DNA from: Seiridium cupressi | Lineage: Eukaryota; Ascomycota; Sordariomycetes; Amphisphaeriales; Sporocadaceae | Assembly: GCA_036674765.1 (NCBI GenBank) | Contig: JARVKI010000043.1 | Location: 186,001-250,000 of the forward strand | Length of the DNA: 64,000 bases | Direction of reading: 5' to 3' | Shown: positions 52,505 through 63,579 of the stretch, piece by piece | Position numbering within the stretch: position 1 is the stretch's first letter | Layout of the letters: each line of letters opens with the position of its first letter | The notes under the pieces: generated by a model | Database searches by the model: none | The model's input: only the letters and a program-made list of their open reading frames with translations | What the model was told of the DNA's origin: nothing | Made by a program: the position numbers and the translations under genes

Positions 52505-53885
52505 AGCGGTTCAACTGCATAGGTAGGGTCTGCCATTTTGTAATCGCAAATCCTCCATTCTTGGACATGATCATACCGAAAACCATATGTATGTAATATC
52601 AACGAATACTCTCATGCAGATGCAAGCAACCTCCAATACTGGGTTCGACCCATCGATGGACATCTATGTTATCTTCCGAGTTTCAAATCTGGGTAGGACT
52701 CGATAGATCTCGGTATCTACATGGACCCCGAGCGCATGAGACCGAACAACGATCTCATGTTCACAGCGGAGATCTACTCCGTCATACCCGGGCCAGGCTC
52801 ATGATTTGCTTACTCGGAAAGAACGCGACGATCTGCGATGGCATCGGATTACCGTATTCAGACATCGATGCGAGGGGTGCAACTTCCCAAAAGCCGAACG
52901 CAACAGTGTCACGGAGATGGATTTGTGATGGACTGTATTGTTTACTGGATGTGACGAGTGAACATAGGATGAATGTACACGTTCGGGAGGTTTGAAGCGG
53001 CGCATTACCCGAGCGCCGCTAATGGGCTCCGAGGTTAACTAGGAGGGCATGTCCAAAAGCAGGCAGCTGCAGGTTCACGGCCAACCGAGACCTGTTACTG
53101 TAGGGGCTAAGCAGGGCTAAACAGGGGTTTCAAAATGTGTTTCCCTCCAGCCTCCCGCCGTAGCGAGGAACAAAGTTTAGTAGTGCTCGAATATGATACA
53201 GGATATGCTAGGATGATCCCTGCGTATCCTGGGATTTATAAGACTAAATGGCCGTGATGGCATGATCTGTGGAGCATCACGACTTTGCCGAGCAGAGCCA
53301 CTTGGCCCCTGTTTTCCGCCGCATGACTCGAATCACGATCTATTGGAAGTGATGCTGTGATCATATCCTTTGCGAAGCAGTCTCAAGAGCTTTCACAAGC
53401 ATTCATTATTTCTACCAAGTACCTGGATGTGTACTGACTCGTAGTGTGATATAGGACGCGATTGTCGACATGGAGCCACACTGGTCTAGACCCTGCAAAA
53501 ATGTTGAGCGTCGCTAGTCCGATCCAGCCGAAAGCTAGCATTCGTCGTGCATCTGGCATCTGGCATTCGTCAATTTGCGTGGGACCGAATGAGTGGGTCG
53601 GACGTTCTGGTATTTAGATACCTGGGCATTCGTGCATTCCGGCCGGCAACTGAACGTGGTTCTCGCGCATATCCACTTGTATACGGGGAATCGATCAATT
53701 CACAATACCAAGAAGTGTCACTCTTCCGGTTCCCAAAAGGGTACCTAGCCTTTCAGCGCTGCATGAGGACCAAAGTCACTCGAAAAGTAGACGGGACATT
53801 CCGTGCTCGCTCATAAGCTACTCGTCGCCCCGGCACACCCTTCACTGCTTCACTCTGCGGGACAGTCTCCACGATCCGCTGCTCA
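52505..53885. other. Gene-free stretch
   Basis: About 1.4 kb. A 109-codon frame (52666) and an 89-codon frame (53547) lack motifs. A local duplication (catctggcatctggcattcg) lies at about 53549. Confidence 0.35.
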
Positions 53886-53887
53886 GG

Positions 53888-54770
53888 ATGTCAGACAACG
53901 CGACTGCTCCGCCGCCGTCAGCCCCGGCTATCAGGTTGAGTCCCGGCAATCCAATTGATGGCTGGGACATCAAGTCTAGAGAAGAAAGGATCAAATACTT
54001 GCAGGCTCACTACTTGCCGGATGACCCGTCCGTTTCACTCTTTGAATGCTACTCGCGTGGCAAAAAGATCGTGGCTTGGACTGAATTTGTGCAAATGGTC
54101 CTTGAAGCCATCCACATTCACGGAAACCTCACGACAACGGCGAGTGACAGGATGGTGAGGCTATTTAGCGCCCTGGTGAACGCCTTCAACTCGGGGCTAC
54201 GGATGTTTTCCAACCTTATAGCTGAGGGCTCTAATTACATCTTGAACATGGGCGGGCTCTCTGAAGATGCGATGACGCAGGAGTTGGAACATCTACCCAT
54301 AATCAAAGACTTGCCTATCAGTGCCGGCTCTAAACTAGGGTCACAGGAGCCTACAGTAAGCCTTGGCCCCGTTACGTTCTGCCGTTTTTAGTACGAAGCG
54401 ACTCACTGACAGGTCACAGCACTACCTTTCTCTGGCCTTGACTTTCTTCGAAGACCTCTTGGCTGAAGTCAAGAAATGGGACAACATTGACCTCAGGTTC
54501 GGAGTCCCAATCTCCAGCCTTATCGTTACCTTTGTCCAGGTTGGAAAGGACTTTTTGCCGGTTTACCATTCGGATATCAATAGTGAGTATGTAGAATGAC
54601 AGGACGGCACCAGGACGACACCGCAACCTCGGCAAACACATACCCATACCCGACCATATCAGCGGCTTTACTACTGAGCACGCCTTCATTCTCATTAGCA
54701 AAGTTGTAGACCGTTCCAGAGAGGAATCAAGTTCATCTTTTGTGTGCCGTTGGTCGTGGGTGAGTGTATA
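53888..54770 (+). pseudogene. Conserved fungal gene of unknown function, decayed at the 3' end
   Basis: Exon 1 (53888-54355) opens MSDNATAPPPSAPAIRLSPG and reads cleanly. It contains NPIDGWDIKSREERIKYLQA and WTEFVQMVLEAIHIHGNL. A 64-bp intron (54356-54419) joins it in frame to HYLSLALTFFEDLLAEVKKW and FVQVGKDFLPVYHSDI. After that the coding pattern hops through three frames (RMTGRHQDDTAT, then LGKHIPIPDHISGF and TTEHAFILISKVVDRSREE, then IKFIFCVPLVVG). No intron model fixes it, so I call several indels. A truncated product of about 215 aa could still be made, ending SEYVE. No known domain. Confidence 0.5.
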
Positions 54771-54779
54771 TTAGCAAGT

Positions 54780-55835
54780 CCGGTTTGTGTCTTCATCTCT
54801 CCTGTGGCTGCCTCAATTTCTAACTTTCCATACATAGATTTACTTAATGAATGGTGAATCTACTGGGAAGAAGAATACAGGTGGGCGCAGCGCTGGTCAT
54901 TCGCGAAGCCTTACCTACTTGGCTAGGGTTCAGGCACGAATGAAGAGATGGGGAAAGTGAACAAGCTACTAACAATTCGACATGACCGACAAGGCTTGAT
55001 ATTGTTCATGTGTGCCATACCAAAACCTCAAATATTCGAGCAACTGAGGGCCTATGCTTGAAGTCTGGCGGAGGAAACAATCATTCTAGGTTTTCGTTCT
55101 ACAATCGTGACGTTCTGAGGGGACAAGTGCTCGTTTCAGTTGAGAGGAAAGCTAAAGAAATCGAAGAAACAGCGTTTCATTCACACAAATCTACGAGTGT
55201 CCTAGTAACATCTGGATTAAGTCCCGAATAATAAACAAATGCCTACATGTAGCTATTAATAAGTATAACGTCACATGAGACAGCGGTCCTCTTCCCTGGC
55301 TGGTACACTTGCCCCTTTTGGGAGAGTCTAGTCAATTTATGATGGCTGTCGCGATTCAAAAAATTGGTCTCCTGCAGAGAAACTTCGAAACTCATTGTCG
55401 GAATATGGGCAGGTCCCATGGAATGTGAAAATCACCTATCAGTCACAATTAATTCTGTAAAACACAGTGTCACGCCACTAAATCCCATGAATTCCTCATA
55501 CAAATCTAATATTTGTTTATTACAGAATCATCGACCACGTGTGTTCAAGGCAACCTTGCACCCATTTGCGTTTTTACAAGTCGGTTTCATTTCACTTTCC
55601 CACTCCATCTCATCTCTGCTCTCCAACTTCTCAAATTACGTCGCCAACCTCACAAGTACGTACTCATCTTCAGAGACGCCTTTACTGCGACTAAGGCGCG
55701 GTCTACTTCCTCCGCCAAACCTTGGAGTACTTAGTTTCGAGTGAATTCCACGTCGTTGATTGAGAAGCTAGTCCTTGCACAAGGCTCCGCCCTACGGTGG
55801 GCTGTCATGGCCTATCGACGCGTCGTCTCCATTGA
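54780..55835. other. Gene-free stretch
   Basis: Only short ORFs. The frames at 55364-55744 overlap one another and have no motif. Confidence 0.35.
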
Positions 55836-55839
55836 TGGC

Positions 55840-56420
55840 CTGGCGAACATAATAAACTAAGAAGGAATGAGCTCTCTTGCATGTACGCAAATATTCGCCT
55901 TGCGGAAAGAGTTTCCAAAGGGGCCTTAGTAGTATGCGCACCATAACCAGGAAGAGTGCAAGTTAAAATATACCGACAAATTTATTCGGGGTACAAGGAG
56001 CCTCGTTTATTATTTGAGCTGACGAGACATCGAGTAGAAAATGTAAACACGTGTTTAGGAATTAGTATTTCCGTTACCCGTGGAGTTTAAAAGGGAGGGA
56101 ATAGTACGACACACCCCAACGTTAAGCAGCGGCTGCAAATCAACCGTGTCACCATTCTTCGGCAGTTCTTCCAAGAGCTTGTCTATTTGTCGAGATAAAA
56201 TGCTCATATTAGATATATTGCTTTTCGCGAAAGAAAGTCTTAGTAGCCTTCGAGCATGTCGCCAGACTCCCCCATCTATTATCAAGATCCACACCCACAA
56301 AAGAATTCCATCCCTTGAAGCCGTTGCGGTAGTATGCCCCATTCTTCGTCGTGCATGTTGACAATCTTGATATTCTCAGGAGCGATAACGGAGATGGTGT
56401 CGGCAAAATATGGCGTCTAC
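55840..56420 (-). pseudogene. Cytochrome P450 remnant
   Basis: The minus strand carries, in order: NIKIVNMHDEEWG (substrate-region start), then WRHARRLLRLSFAKSNISNM and SRQIDKLLEELPKNGDTVDL-QPLL. The last two are the W-x-x-x-R helix-C block and the following helix typical of CYP52/CYP53-like alkane or fatty-acid hydroxylases. Farther down a stop-interrupted GPFGNSFRKANICVHAREL matches a later helix. The heme-binding Cys region, I-helix and ExxR were not found. Frame breaks throughout. Dead gene. Confidence 0.6.
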
Positions 56421-56904
56421 CTGAAAAGAGTGAGCATACCTTTGGTGATACCGATCAAGCGATGGAATGCCATTGTGTGTTCGGATAGCGAATTATAGCC
56501 CGAGAAAAGGCTCATTTTGACGATATTTTACAAGAGGCTCGTAGCCTTTTCATTGCCCTGACTGCGTGGCCCTGACGATGTCGCTGGATGAAGAGGACAA
56601 CAATTAGAACAACAAGAGCGCCGGTTGAGGTAACATAACAACACGTGTTTCCTGAAAGTTGAACTTTCGGGGGAAAGCTTCAGCTTGGATTTGTAGTTTG
56701 TCAGAAAAGATTAGCGGTTATGGTAGTCCAGAGCAGGTGTCTAGGCGAGGTAACATTTGAAATATATCGAACGCTACATTGTATGTAAGGGCTAACATAC
56801 AACATGCAGTTGGTAGTTGGGTTAATGACGAGCCGCCCGAGGTTCAGTCAAAATATAGCTGCGTTCAGGCGGTGCAATCATACCCCAATCATAGCGCTTT
56901 ATGG

Positions 56905-58332
56905 TTATCTGCGTCTTTTTGGAACACGAATAGCTGCGAATATCCCACTATCTGGACTTTCCCGCTCTACAGGCGCATTCCTCTTCAGCGCTTCTTGCTC
57001 TATAGAAGCAGAGCTGTCGGCATCGTACAGTAGAGTTTTCATGACAGTTTTCATAGCATCGTCAGACTCGAGAGTCTCATTCGGCGCATAGTCTGACGCT
57101 GTCTTGTTGTGGAAAGCGTCATGTGTGGTCTGCAGCATCTCCTGCAGCCCTGGCCGAAGCGCCTCGTCAGTGGCTAGGCAGCGGGCTAGAAACTCGCGCA
57201 GTTCGGGATCGAGTGTGGGGTATTTGGCACCATCTCCATGAGGTAGTATTTCGGTTGCAAGCGTCTCGAAGCCTCTATACATGGATCTCGCGCGACGGAT
57301 TTTGAATTCGTGTCGGATTATAAGGATAAATATCCTCTGCGGAGTCCAAGTCAGCGTGATGCGGTATTTGACCTATCGCCTGATCAAGTGCTAATTGACA
57401 CGGGTTCTGATAAGAAGATGCGTAATTACCAGTGAGACTTTATATAGATTCTCAGTTATGCCTAAATCGCCGTCCACTTTTGCCTCACCCAAATCGATGA
57501 ACTTTGCAACTGGCACTATGGAGTGTTCTGGGAACCTAGGAATTACTTTACCTATCATAATGTTGGCACTATGAAGGTCGCCATGGGTGAGTTCAATGGG
57601 TTGCCGGCCGTCGGTCGGGATATTTTCGAGTTGAGTATCCTCGCCGGGGGCCCCTTTTGGCGGATATGCTAGTGCCACACATGCCCTCACCACTGTTTAC
57701 ATTCCATGTCAGACTTGTAATCCTGAGCGCAATACATGCCATCGTTGGTTGAACTTACTACAGAGGAAAAAGGACCAGAGTACGCGGTTAGGGAGATGCA
57801 TGCCTCTGTCCTGTAACCGCTTTATGAGCATATCCAGCGTCCCATTTTCAAGATATTCTATGCCCACGATTGGGCCTATGGTCCCTTTGAATGCCAAGCT
57901 TGCAGGGCTCTGGAATATATATCTGGCATCCTTAAGTACGCGTAGAAAATTGGACAATACGCGAACGGAATCGGTGTTGTCGCGTGCAGCGAGGAGACCG
58001 ACTATGTGCTCCGAGCCTCGTAATTTCTAAACCAGTCAGTGCCACTGCGTAGGGGAAATTTCAACTCATGGTACACTGACCGTGAGCCATTCGGTCTCGC
58101 GCCTGAGTGAGGTCTCGCCTCTTAATCCCTTGGCGCGCTTAACCACCATCCTTCGTCCTGGCACAAATGGGTTCCTTTCCTTTACAAGCACGGCAACAGC
58201 GTATTCTCCGTCCCCAAGAAATCTTTCGTACTTCCAAAATGTTATTCTGGCAAAATGCGCCTTTAGTTCGTCGACAACCCTTTCAGTTTCATCGGGATCT
58301 GTCAGGTCTATGGCCTCTGTCGGTTGCCCCAT
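56905..58332 (-). CDS. Protein-kinase-like protein with HGD catalytic loop, 401 aa, four exons
   Basis: Exons 58332-58081, 58026-57759, 57692-57439 and 57336-56905 join in frame (1206 nt) through 54-, 66- and 102-bp introns. I chose the ATG at 58332; the frame continues upstream only from a GTG. The N-lobe has a glycine loop FLGDGEYAVAVLV (Gly40, Gly42) and MVVKRAKG (candidate Lys65). A hinge-like IEYLENGTLDMLIKRL follows, then the catalytic loop HGDLHSANIMI (His210, Asp212, Asn217) and the metal motif IDLGEAK (Asp240). The HGD/DLG forms resemble aminoglycoside-kinase-like and other atypical kinases as well as some fungal protein kinases. The C-lobe ends with DPELREFLARCLATDEALRP, like the RPxxxELL end of protein kinases. 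The C-terminus is basic (RVPKRRR). The gene looks intact; partner unknown. Confidence 0.75.
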
Positions 58333-58339
58333 GATCAAC

Positions 58340-59410
58340 TTCTTGCTGATGGGCACGTGTTGGTACTGAATGATTAGAGTGGGTTGAAAAGACACAGGCT
58401 ATATTATATCCATACCGTTATTCGAGTCATGGTATTTGAAATCATTGTCAAATAGACGTGGAAGCATCTGTACGATTCATTGGGAACTCCAAATGGTCAG
58501 AACCACCCTCCGGTTTGGGGTTAAGATCATACCAAACGCCATCCTTTGTTCCATTCTGTGCTATGGCCGACAAAGAATTTCTTTAAGTTGTATTTTTGTA
58601 ATACCTTTGTTATTTACGATCCGGTGACTATGCTTGAAACGTCTAGGAGTATTTCTCATGAGGTCGCGAATGTCAAATTGTGTTTTCGCGCAGTGCAGAT
58701 GGTTTGGGCCGATTAGATTGGCTCAACATACAGTCGCTTTAGGACGTCGGCGTCCGGCGATCTTGAATTGGGGGCTGAGCGCGACACCATGCTTTTTGTT
58801 TCTAAAAAAAAAAAAAAAAAAACACTTGGGAGAAGAGTTACCCCTATCACACGTCAGGCGGCGCATATTCACGTAGTCCGTCATCGTGGCTTAGAGGGTT
58901 CTTTAAGCGCGGATCTCGTCTCCAAATTGTAGGCCGCTCGGCGCAGAGAGCAACGGCGGTTGACCAATTGGCATGGTGCCAGTGGAAGCTCGTACTGGGG
59001 ATCCGCTAGGCTTTGGCAGATCTGCTCCACAAAGTCGAGCACTAATCGAGAACGGCTCGAATCCTTCGTGCCGAAGATCAATTGTATGCTCAGCGTCAAT
59101 AGGCTGGAGAACGAGCTGGCTGCCTCGCGACGCGCTGATAAGCCGTGAGAGATATAACAACCAACGAGCACTTAAGTCCTAGATGAGATACTTTAACATA
59201 TCCCATGATATACTGCTAGATGACGTGAACACCCCGGCACGAACGACATCATACATATCATTCATGCGACAGCTTTGATTTCAAAACTGTAGTTGGCCGT
59301 ATAGATCACCATCATTCCCTTTGAGCCCCGAAGAGTCCGAGCCAAGCACCATTACTATACAGACGCGAAACTCACCCACCGTTATCACTGCGAATGCCAA
59401 ACGATATCGG
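58340..59410. other. Spacer with a 19-nt poly-A tract
   Basis: Divergent promoter region between the kinase-like gene (-) and the coiled-coil gene (+). A run of 19 A at 58804-58822 could be the end of a retroposed scrap, but no source sequence is recognised. Both strands are open around 58881-59182 without motifs. Confidence 0.35.
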
Positions 59411-59415
59411 GTCCA

Positions 59416-60525
59416 ATGGAGTGCAGGTCTCAAGAGCGATCATACCATCCATATCAGTTGCAACATGACGATCCGCAGCTTTTGCAGGATGAAACCCCAC
59501 CCCTGACTCAACAGCCGATGCCACCACCGTATTCCCTCAGTATGGCCCCTCGTGCAAGTCACCTTTCAAAACCAGTCGCGGTCCCTGCCACCTCTCACAA
59601 GCTTGGCTCTCCTTTCTTGCGAGCCTACCCTCCAATCTTGGCGTCATACGGCGTGTCGAGAGATGAGTTCCTCTCATTTCTCGACCGACTCAACCGCGTA
59701 TCAGTTGCTTCGCCGCCGGTGCAAGTCCTTGGCTTGGCAGGGAGCCTAGTCTCCTTTGTTCCGATCCATACGGCCCAAATTGTCGGTGGTGCAGTCAACG
59801 CCGCTGCGACCCTGACTACCTTTGCAATGAGCAAGGGACAGACCGAAGTTCTCCTCCGAAACATCAACCAAAGTCTGTTCGCGCCTCGCGGTCTCAAAAT
59901 GGAAGTCTCAAGGCTTGATGCTCTTGCAAAGTTGGCAGGTATGCTAATACTTAATGAGTCGGGTCGAATTGACAAGAATCTCAATTTACTCGCTCCAATA
60001 GGGGACATCGATCCAGTCGCTGGTGTCAGCAACGGGCCTACACAAATTAGTGCCCAGGAACGACGGATGCAGGTCATGGAGCCTTGGATACAACATCTCG
60101 AAATATCGCCGCTGCCGCAAAGTGATACACCTGACAATGTTTGGAGTAAGCTGCACACCACAGCAAGCGAGAGACAACGGAGCAAAGAGGAAAAGAAGTT
60201 GCTCAAGGACCGAAAAAAGGCGCACAAAGACTTCCACAAAGATTCGGCGGAAGCGGAAAGGTATTTGAACAAAAAGATGACAGAGCTTCGCGAGGAGGAG
60301 CAAAAGGTCCTGAGGAAAGAAAAGGGGAAGAAATTAGGGTCTGAGCTGAGAAAGGTGGAGAAGGAGAGACATAAACTGGAGAAAGAATACGGAAAGGAAA
60401 TTAGCAAGATTGAGAAAGACTTCCAGAAAGACGATAAGGAGCAGGAGAGCATAAGGAAGATCCTTTGGCTTTTGATACGGGACCTGAATGATGGCAATGG
60501 CTCTATCCACGACGAACAAATTTAA
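59416..60525 (+). CDS. Conserved fungal protein with hydrophobic centre and long charged coiled coil, 369 aa
   Basis: Single open frame. M1 at 59416 or, more likely by similarity of style, a later ATG (MAPRASHL at 59542) begins the protein. The first third has SPFLRAYPPILASYGVSRDE, FLSFLDRLNRVSVASPP and a glycine/alanine-rich, possibly membrane-associating stretch (PIHTAQIVGGAVNAAATLTT, FAMSKGQ). A central part (LFAPRGLKMEVSRLDALAKL) leads to a C-terminal region from about residue 250 that is almost all Lys/Glu/Arg/Asp heptads (KEEKKLLKDRKKAHKDF, LRKVEKERHKLEKEY). This is a coiled coil or long single helix. I recall similar ascomycete proteins without assigned function, sometimes given unreliable enzyme names. 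No lesion. Confidence 0.7.
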   Translation: MECRSQERSYHPYQLQHDDPQLLQDETPPLTQQPMPPPYSLSMAPRASHLSKPVAVPATSHKLGSPFLRAYPPILASYGVSRDEFLSFLDRLNRVSVASPPVQVLGLAGSLVSFVPIHTAQIVGGAVNAAATLTTFAMSKGQTEVLLRNINQSLFAPRGLKMEVSRLDALAKLAGMLILNESGRIDKNLNLLAPIGDIDPVAGVSNGPTQISAQERRMQVMEPWIQHLEISPLPQSDTPDNVWSKLHTTASERQRSKEEKKLLKDRKKAHKDFHKDSAEAERYLNKKMTELREEEQKVLRKEKGKKLGSELRKVEKERHKLEKEYGKEISKIEKDFQKDDKEQESIRKILWLLIRDLNDGNGSIHDEQI

Positions 60526-60790
60526 AATCATAACACTATAGATTAGGATACAATAGTGTACACGAAGTCTTAAAGCAATGATTAGACTTCCACCTATCAT
60601 CTATCCAAGTACTGTGCGATTGAAGGAAATTCAATAACTCCTGAACATCCTGCCAAAACCCTGATCGAACGAACCAGGTTGGTGCGCTTCTTCCAGTACT
60701 GCTTCATTACATGGTTTCTGCCTAATTGTAGATAGACAATCACCACTGGCAGCTAAGCTCTCATTGTACCCGCATTGCCTCCTGTATGTC

Positions 60791-61124
60791 TTACTGTTTT
60801 AAAAACTCTTTTCTGCTGCCCACCTCCTGTTTGGCTGTGTATAGTGCAGTCCGAACATCCGCCATGTCTCCCGATACACCAAGGTAGTGTTGCATGGCGG
60901 CATCATAAGCAGCAGCATCGTTGATACCAACCCCCGCTTCAGAACGGTCCTTCGTCAAATATAGGACCACAGCGGCCTCTACGCTTTATTAGAGTATTAG
61001 TTAGCTCTTGATACCAGATAATAATAACTGTGGCTATCGAAAGGATATCCTCCGAATACCTCGGCAGATAAGACTTTCTATAAGTGGTGACCAGTATGCT
61101 TACCGAGTCATAATTCCACTCCAT
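60791..61124 (-). CDS. 68-aa two-exon protein of unknown function
   Basis: Too short and too spliced to show up as a long frame. Exon 1 (61124-61104) is only seven codons, MEWNYDS, and ends at GTAAGC. A 127-bp intron ends at GTAGAG. Exon 2 (60976-60791) reads AAVVLYLTKDRSEAGVGIND, AAAYDAAMQHYLGVSGDMAD and VRTALYTAKQEVGSRKEFLK-Q, then stop. The second exon has clear coding character: helical, balanced charge and no stops for 61 codons next to a sensible acceptor. A longer N-terminus upstream of the Met is possible, but only from a GTG. No signal peptide or known domain. It lies between two genes on either strand with its own promoter space. Confidence 0.5.
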
Positions 61125-61129
61125 CGTGT

Positions 61130-61520
61130 ATCGAGGGGAGAGCCATTGGTAAGACCAAGAAGTACGAGACTTAAAGAAGGAAAAAACTAGTTGAGCCACG
61201 CACGTTGGGTTTCAGATGGATTCACGTTCATGGGAAGCAAAGGCGAGGCGTGGCTGTTGAGTAAGAACTCTGCTATATGAATTCCACTTGTGACTGGATC
61301 CAAGAGGCGATATATATGAAAAGTTATACGTAGCATGCAGGGCACATGGAACATCAAGTTAACTCAAGCCATTCTGTTCATTCATAGTTACAGTAATTGT
61401 CTTCAGCTTTTTATTATCCATGGAAACTGACGTAAAACACCCAAATGACCTTTTAGCCAATGACCCTAGCCAGCCGCGGTCTGATCCCAGTATGCGAGCG
61501 ATACTAGGAGGACCGTGAAA
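61130..61520. other. Spacer
   Basis: Between the 68-aa gene and the stop of the zinc-cluster regulator. No supported feature. Confidence 0.3.
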
Positions 61521-61524
61521 ACGT

Positions 61525-63577
61525 CTAGTTCCCCGCCCTTGAACCAACAGCCCCGTACCACAAGGCTTCAGCGGATCTCTCTTCTTCAACAGACCACACG
61601 CTAGGCCATACGCACCTGCCCAGTGCAGCTTTAGCATCCCACCATTCTTTAGTGTCCGTGACTTCGCTCCATCTACCAATCCTGCTCTCCATCAATCTCA
61701 AGATGGATTGCAAGCTCCACACCCCTTCTTCGGAAATGGCTGGCCAAGGGGCCTTCCTACGCTCAAGATCTCTCTTGTTGATCGCTAACGCCAAGGCCGC
61801 AACAAAACTCTTCCAAAACCAGAAGTCTTGCAAGGCTTTGCCATGCTGTCCTCTCATGTCGTTGACGTTGTGATCCATATCCCGTTTGATGACCATTACC
61901 AGCCGACGAATTAGCCGGGAATCAATTGGTTCTTCCACATTCGCGAAGTTGAGGACGCTCTGCATGTATAAACCTCCCGCTGCGGCCACGCCGCCCCAGG
62001 AAGATGGTAAGCATTCGCTTCCACCGTTGCCTCGGGACAACGAATAAGGTGATGTCATATCCTCTTCCGAGAATGACGACATGTGACCGTGGACGTAATC
62101 GACAAACACCTGGTTTGGGGCTCCATCGTTCCAGACTCGATTGTCATACTTAGATCGAGAGTTTCCGTTTCTTCGATCTACCGCATTAGTCATTTGGGTA
62201 ATAGAGTCCATGGCTGGGCGTCCATTGATCTTCGTCGACTTCCGGGTTGTAGTGATAGGGCAGAAGAAATGAGGCAGCATGCGCATGGCCTTGAGTCTGT
62301 TCTCTAGACCACGATGTTCTATCTTGTGCCACTTGTGCATAAGGTCGAGGGCATAGGGGGAGGATTTGTCCCAGAACGGGCTGGCACCATTCTCGTCGCG
62401 GAATAATACGAAGTCGTTAAGGCGGCTCTCGAGGATATGTAAGAAGTTGGATGTCCTAGGGTTTTATGTTAGAGCTCTGCTTGCTTGGGGCGAGTTATAC
62501 CCATGTACTCACAAGATGATGTAGCGGTTGGCGAGCTCCGTGTCTGTGTCATCAGCGTCGACTGATGCCAGGTTCCGCTTCTCTGCAAATTCCAAGAACT
62601 TCATCAATCCATCAAGATGGGCCTGCGCAGCTGCTATATTTCCGAGGCAAACCTTGAAATGACAATCATCAGGTTAGCGCCAGCAAAGAGGGAAATGTTG
62701 GTTGGTCGTACCTCTGACAAGCAAAGCGTACATGTCTGCCTGACGCAGAGCATGACTGTTTCGCGCTCGGCACATTCGAGCCAACTGTTGAGATTTCGGA
62801 TGATCTCCAGCTTATGGAAGAGAAAGGCGGCCTGGAAAGTTTCCAAGTTGCCAACGTTCCAGGAGTAATGCAGGCCAGCAATAAGAAGTGTAGCCCGTAG
62901 TGCATGCCTGTCTGTAATCGCTAGAGAAAGACTGCAGAACTCAGGTCAGTGGATACAGGGGGAGGTAGTAATCAGCTAGGTAGAGAAGACAGACCAATCC
63001 GCGGCACTACTTTCCAATTCCATCTCGCCCGAACCGAATTGGTGAACTAGGCGAGGACTGGTTAGCTAGAAACATCCTCTTCAGCCAATTCACCAGGGGT
63101 GTAGCTTACAATAATGGAATAGTTCCTTCGATTTGTAGGGCAGCGTAATAGGGAGTACGTCGAAAGGGTCCACAGCCGCGTCCCGATTCAATTCGCTGAT
63201 GGGGATCTTGCAATTGTTACTGACCAGCCATGGGGTCTGCTGACCGGGAAGTAACGGCTTCCTTCCTTGCACTCTACGATCACTACTCGGTAACCCAGCC
63301 GCGGCGTACTCACACTTCCTTTTACTAGTGACACAGTTCGTGCTATTGGACGAGCGTTAACGGATGTCGCAAGAGGCAAGGCTTGGACGCAGATAAGTGA
63401 ACGATTGCCATGGAACAGGAAGTCCGTCATCGCCACATAATAGACGGAAATCAAACTCATCGCTTACCATTTGGGCTGTTCCTCGTCACATCGTATATGA
63501 CGCTTCTTACAGGTCAAGCATCCCGCTCTGCTTCGGGTAGTCTCTTGGCGTTTTCTACCCACGTTTGGGGATTCCAT
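61525..63577 (-). CDS. Zn2Cys6 transcription factor, 561 aa, six exons
   Basis: Exons 63577-63468, 63342-63110, 63046-62995, 62931-62712, 62652-62513 and 62455-61525 total 1686 nt in frame. The zinc cluster is split by the first intron: Cys 20, 23 and 30 in exon 1 (GCLTCKKRHIRCDEEQPK) and Cys 37, 40 and 47 in exon 2 (CTNCVTSKRKC). That split is common in this class and confirms the join. The start at 63577 (MESPNVGRKRQETTRSR) follows ordinary noncoding DNA. The middle part (ITDRHALRATLLIAGLHYSW, FQAAFLFHKLEIIRNLNSWL) and the end (GVWSLQSILRLMESRIGRWS) fit the fungal-specific transcription factor region. The least certain boundary is exon 3, where I used CCTAG because the nearer acceptor makes a stop. 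No lesion. Target unknown. Confidence 0.85.
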
Positions 63578-63579
63578 GT

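Noticed and set aside
58804..58822. Poly-A tract as evidence of a retroposed gene
   Set aside because: No recognisable coding or LINE/SINE sequence precedes it and no target duplication was seen.
58881..59182. Overlapping open frames on both strands
   Set aside because: All frames are partly open, none has a motif, start context or splice partner. Possibly a GC-richer scrap of unknown origin.
59625..60497. 290-codon minus-strand frame, Ser/Leu/Phe-rich
   Set aside because: It is the antisense of the Lys/Glu-rich coiled-coil gene, whose codon pattern forces a long complementary frame.
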